Positions 8,487-10,838 of a stretch of 10,838 nucleotides of DNA are shown here, in pieces (positions within the stretch are counted from its first letter, which is position 1; each line of letters starts with the position of its first letter). The position numbers were made by a program, and so were the translations under genes. The notes under the pieces were generated by a model, which did not search any database, was not told the DNA's origin, and saw nothing but the letters and a program-made list of their open reading frames with translations. Source of the stretch: Cyclostephanos tholiformis. Lineage: Eukaryota; Bacillariophyta; Thalassiosirophyceae; Thalassiosirales; Thalassiosiraceae. The stretch spans positions 1-10,838 of the forward strand of contig JALLPB010001388.1 in NCBI GenBank assembly GCA_036939975.1. The letters are read 5' to 3'.

Positions 8487-9023
8487 AAGCACATATACTC
8501 AGACTGCCTTGGGGTGCTTGAGAAAATTAAAAACCTCCTTCCCACAAGGATTCCATCAAGTTTTGCCCACCCAGATATATTGAAGAACTTCTTCTTACTG
8601 CACTGCAATGATGTGTCCTTTGATAGAATTTACTCACATGTTCAAGCGCACCATCAAGATGATAGTAAGGCATAACAGGAAGTATCTCAACCTTCACAGC
8701 TGAATGTAAACATGGATTACAATGCAAAACAAGCTCTTCTAGGGTTGGGTCCAATAGATTTACCAATGTACATTTCCTCTGGAGCATGTGTGCGTATTTG
8801 TGTGAAAGTGGAAGATAACTGCAGATATGGGATCTCAAGTGAGATATACTGCGCATCTCCAGCTAGCTTGTCAGACATTCCATGACCTGAAAATAATGTA
8901 CATGAATGTATTTGATCTTGTTGATTGGGAGATGGTTAGCGTGCCAAAGCTATTCTAACAATGGGTAAGTAAGCAGGTTATGGGAATAGCAGTAACAATG
9001 GAGTGGGATTAATCTGACCAAAA

Positions 9024-9090
9024 GAAATGCCCAAGCTGTAGATGCAAGAGCAGGACACATGCGCCCATGTTCTTACTTGCAATCATGTCG
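9024..9090 (+). other. C-terminal zinc motif CxxC...HxxxC
   Basis: CPSC is encoded at 9028-9039 (frame 1) and DTCAHVLTC at 9054-9080 (frame 3), with a frameshift between. The pair gives the CxxC ... HxxxC arrangement commonly seen after the RT and RNase H domains of LINE ORF2 proteins, where it is thought to help nucleic-acid binding. TGA 9093-9095 follows two codons later, within a stretch where Gly-Arg-Val-Glu is expected. Confidence 0.65.
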
Positions 9091-9160
9091 GATGAGTAGA
9101 GACCCTCCAGCACATGATTGATATTATGGAACATTGGACGAACAAAAGTGAAATGGATCC

Positions 9161-9174
9161 AGATCTGAGATCTG
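9161..9174 (+). repeat. 7-bp tandem duplication causing a frameshift
   Basis: AGATCTG is present twice in a row, at 9161-9167 and 9168-9174. Counting only one copy, the upstream DPDL codons run directly into LDCIAEY in a single frame; with both copies the frame is thrown into stops. The duplication is therefore an exact explanation of this frameshift. Confidence 0.9.
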
Positions 9175-9727
9175 CTGGACTGCATTGCTGAGTATGATCA
9201 TGGCCGAGGTGGGCTCACCATGATTGACATATGGCAAGGTCTCAGGGGACCCTTTCAAAAGATGGCAAGAGAGCAGGATGCTATAGGATGGAGACAATTC
9301 ATGGAGGGTATGATATGCAAGAGTATGTGCTGGATACATGGCCTCTACCATTTCAGGCAAGGGACATGCCTGTCCCCTGATTGATGGGCACAAGGGCTGG
9401 TACACAAAGCTATTAGAAGCTATACATGGGCAATGGATATACAGGAATATACAGATTCATTACTGTGTGGCAGGAAGTCAGGCGGCACTTCAGAAGGAAG
9501 AACTGCAGTGGGAGATAGAGAAGCAACTAGAAGATGGAACATGGTACCATGGACTTTTAGAGGAGGACCAATGGCTGATGGAAATTAATTTAGGGAACAT
9601 GGAATCAAATTCAGGGGAACAAGAAGAATATTGGCTGGTAGCTATGCAAGCCACATGGGAGGCTGCTATGCTCAAACAGCAAATGATCAAACAGACTCAG
9701 GTGGAACCAACTGGAGATGGGTGCTAA
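9172..9727 (+). other. ORF2 conserved C-terminal tail
   Basis: Frame 1 from 9172 reads LLDCIAEYDHGRGGLTMIDI, then FQKMAREQDAIGWRQFMEGM, ending at TGA 9382-9384 where the family appears to have Arg. Frame 2 continues from about 9400 (TKLLEAIHGQWIYRNIQIHY) through a Glu/Gln/Leu-rich, probably coiled stretch (QKEELQWEIEKQLED, then EEDQWLMEINLGNMESNSGE) to TAA 9725-9727. There is no motif of known activity; it is the best-preserved long tract after ORF1. Its conservation in relatives, from memory, suggests a structural or RNA-recognition role. Confidence 0.68.
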
Positions 9728-9980
9728 TTACTCTTAGTGAAGTTATTCACAACAATAAATCCCTGTGCAAACAGGGTTGGATGGCTTTCAGTAGCCCATC
9801 TTACCAAGGACACAATGTTTGTGAAGGGGAGAATCCCTCTCAAGTGGTTCTGACTGCTTTGCTGTTTGGTTAATGAGCGCTTGACATATGAAGACTCCAT
9901 GACAATCCTCTCACAAATTTGTTGAAGCATTGTGATGTAATAGGTCATAAAAATAGGAATGATGATATTTTTTTTTAGTT
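9728..9980. other. Sequence after ORF2: 3' region or flank, no gene seen
   Basis: There is no supported gene. A 5-bp GC hairpin (CCCTG 9761-9765 with CAGGG 9772-9776, 6-nt loop) lies 34 bases after the ORF2 stop and could belong to the element's 3' untranslated region. A T9-type tract lies near 9968-9976. The element's 3' end could not be placed. Confidence 0.4.
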
Positions 9981-10268
9981 TTAACAACTAATACCTGTTG
10001 CTACTATATCATTTAATTGTTGTATGCTTTGTTGCTGGGAGCGGGGCCCTATGGACCCAGTGGCAGCCATATGACAATGGTGGCTGCCATGATTGTATGA
10101 TGGGATGATTTGTATTGTCGAGATATTGTCTCCTTCTGCTCCTTTGCCGCCTTTTTTGTCAATGCCGCCACCACACATCATGCGTGCATGATAACCCTTC
10201 CCAGCAGACATGGCCCAATGATCAGTCCGGCCAATAGGCTGCCAATCTAATGGCTTAGATGTTGACAA
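9981..10268 (-). other. Weak minus-strand open frame, unrecognised
   Basis: The frame is open from about 10274 to TAA at 9983-9981 but has no ATG near its start; the first Met is in the WAMSAGKGYHAR segment. The peptide is Gly/Lys- and His-rich, with a GGGIDKKGGKGAEGD stretch and no recognised domain. It contains a 9-bp inverted repeat (10061-10069 and 10081-10089), which explains part of its composition. It may be a chance frame, or a decayed piece of another repeat; I would not call it a gene. Confidence 0.15.
10061..10089. repeat. Perfect 9-bp inverted repeat
   Basis: TGGCAGCCA at 10061-10069 pairs with TGGCTGCCA at 10081-10089 around an 11-nt loop. No run of T follows and no gene ends here, so a terminator reading is not supported. 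Confidence 0.85.
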
Positions 10269-10390
10269 TGTTGATCATCGTCACCTCACTGAATATCTGA
10301 ATATCATTGTCAATTTTTAGGGTCAACAAAACTCCCATGAGGGTTATCGCAAACCAACCATTTCCCAAGCCATGATGGATAAATGTTCCA

Positions 10391-10428
10391 AGTACTGTTT
10401 GGTAGTACCTGAGATACCATTTAGTACT
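10391..10428. repeat. 14-bp imperfect inverted repeat in a GGTA-rich stretch
   Basis: AGTACTGTTTGGTA (10391-10404) is inverted as TACCATTTAGTACT (10415-10428) with three central mismatches and a 10-nt loop. The surrounding 10390-10515 holds more TTTGGTA, GGTAT and TACC words, suggesting an old repeat built from a short motif. No element ends were recognised. Confidence 0.7.
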
Positions 10429-10584
10429 GCCCCATTGAAAATCCAAATGCCTCTGAGAGGCTGGGTGAGGCCTTCCTATGGTATGGTATTTTTGATTCCC
10501 ATTTGGTACTTTTGCCCCATCCAATATCAAAATCCTATCAAAAAATACTCTAGCTGAAGTAGGATTATTTAATTCTACATACAC

Positions 10585-10838
10585 GACAATCCAAATAAAT
10601 ACACAGGAAAAAATAGCGATTTAAATTCTTGATTTTTTTTAAAAAGAAGAAAGAATGTTTGGCAAATTGACTCCTACCACATCTCATAAGAAAAGCAAAA
10701 AGTGAAGTATTCATAGAACAAAATTACAGGTAAAGCCATGAAGACATGGCCGGCTGACCACTTGCATGTGTTGGAGGTGGCAGTGCTAAACAGTGACTAA
10801 TTCAGAGTAGTAATGAAAAGGTGATTACTAAATTATGA
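10585..10838. other. Right edge: no feature seen
   Basis: An AT-rich stretch with T8 and A-rich runs at about 10632-10660. No frame, repeat or RNA gene was recognised. Confidence 0.5.

Larger units (their letters stand above)
8075..8487. mobile_element. Possible small non-autonomous element inserted in RNase H
   Basis: The domain breaks off after CTKGRDTVWCSF and resumes at HIYSDCLG, and the bases between carry no RNase H similarity. The insert is rich in short repeats: seven GGGGAT/ATCCCC motifs (8106, 8324, 8378, 8382, 8402, 8448, 8481), a perfect 12-bp palindrome at 8377-8388, a 9-bp hairpin, a 21-bp tandem repeat and a 35-bp direct repeat. Near the ends, 8084-8101 and 8437-8454 are inverted with 14 of 18 matches, a possible imperfect terminal repeat. 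No target-site duplication could be fixed. Because about 35 codons of RNase H are also lost, replacement or rearrangement is an alternative. Confidence 0.45.
7936..8740 (+). other. RNase H domain, interrupted
   Basis: The first half, frame 1 from 7936, reads TAILEGTCMAVADRSYM with Asp at 7975-7977, then SAALVLECTKGR. The second half, frame 3, resumes at 8490: HIYSDCLGVLEKIKNL with Asp at 8502-8504, followed by YSHVQAHHQDD and SQLNVNMDYNAKQAL with the last Asp at 8715-8717. Three Asp of the D-E-D-D set are thus recognisable. The segment with the catalytic Glu is missing and about 410 bp of unrelated DNA lies in its place. The enzyme would remove RNA from the RNA-DNA hybrid after reverse transcription; this copy cannot. 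Confidence 0.78.
2608..9727 (+). mobile_element. Degraded non-LTR (LINE-like) retrotransposon, ORF1 plus ORF2
   Basis: Collinear protein blocks on one strand give gag-like ORF1, EEP endonuclease, connector, reverse transcriptase, RNase H, CxxC...HxxxC zinc motif and a conserved tail: the order expected of a LINE with an apurinic-like endonuclease. No flanking long terminal repeats were seen and no integrase is encoded on this strand, which argues against an LTR element. The left limit is only the first codon after an in-frame TAG at 2605-2607, so the true 5' end is unknown and may be truncated. The right limit is the ORF2 stop; no poly(A) or short-repeat tail was identified after it, although an A/T-rich tract occurs near 9950-9990. 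The block sequences resemble, from memory, elements of diatom genomes. Many stops and frameshifts make it non-functional. Confidence 0.8.
3987..9727 (+). pseudogene. ORF2: endonuclease-reverse transcriptase-RNase H polyprotein remnant
   Basis: The coding trail starts near ATG 3987 and ends at TAA 9725-9727, shifting frame many times. Blocks in order: N-terminal leader (3987-4150); EEP endonuclease (4150-4959); Lys/Glu-rich connector (4960-5560); reverse transcriptase (5890-6657) with its downstream thumb-like blocks (6641-7150 and 7286-7655); RNase H (7936-8740) split by an insert; zinc motif (9028-9080); C-terminal tail (9172-9727). Family knowledge: such a protein nicks target DNA, primes reverse transcription from the nick and removes template RNA. 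About 5.7 kb including insert and duplications is of the size expected for a large LINE ORF2. At least seven stops and as many frameshifts are visible, so no functional product is expected. The block-by-block match is to diatom RT proteins as I remember them. Confidence 0.8.

Noticed and set aside
9761..9776. GC hairpin after the ORF2 stop as a bacterial-type terminator
   Set aside because: The stem is only 5 bp, no T run follows, and the window is eukaryotic in character.
10255..10584. Minus-strand open frame of about 109 codons read as a gene
   Set aside because: No ATG start supported by context, no recognised domain, and it overlaps the GGTA-rich inverted repeat, which explains its composition.

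Overview
The window looks like eukaryotic, transposon-derived DNA in an advanced state of decay. No intact gene with a clean start and full-length frame is visible, and I see no tRNA, rRNA, CRISPR array, bacterial promoter or operon. What remains readable is two old mobile-element coding units facing away from each other across an AT-rich gap. The protein blocks that can be followed across frameshifts and stops resemble mobile-element proteins I associate with diatom (stramenopile algal) genomes. That assignment rests on recognition from memory, not on a search. CpG is scarce (4 in 2641-3120 by hand count), and several in-frame stops are TGA where the family appears to carry arginine, as expected for C-to-T decay of CGA.

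Layout. Positions 78-2084, minus strand: remnant of an integrase-type protein, with an N-terminal domain, an HHCC-like zinc region, a DDE integrase core lacking its middle catalytic segment, an acidic linker and a Cys-containing C-terminal block that fades near the window start. Positions 2085-2607: a non-coding AT-rich gap with three consecutive hairpins and about five degenerate copies of a short motif. Positions 2608-9727, plus strand: one long non-LTR (LINE-like) retrotransposon remnant. Its ORF1 (about 2608-3670) is gag-like with a Ser-rich tail. Its ORF2 (about 3987-9727) carries, in order, an exonuclease-endonuclease-phosphatase (EEP) endonuclease, a Lys/Glu-rich connector, a reverse transcriptase, an RNase H, a CxxC...HxxxC zinc motif and a conserved C-terminal tail ending at TAA 9725-9727.

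Several lesions can be located exactly: a G8 run that shifts frame at 4332-4339, a 12-bp tandem duplication beside the RT FVDD motif, a region missing between RT motifs A and C, a 118-bp-period duplication at the start of RNase H, an insert of about 410 bp replacing the middle of RNase H, and a 7-bp tandem duplication that exactly accounts for a frameshift at 9161-9174.

Positions 9728-10838 are flanking DNA with two inverted repeats and one weak minus-strand open frame; no gene is recognised there. Functionally, the ORF1 and ORF2 products would once have acted together: ORF1 as an RNA-binding particle protein, and ORF2 for target nicking, reverse transcription and RNA removal. The minus-strand element would have used cut-and-join integration. 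Both appear dead here.
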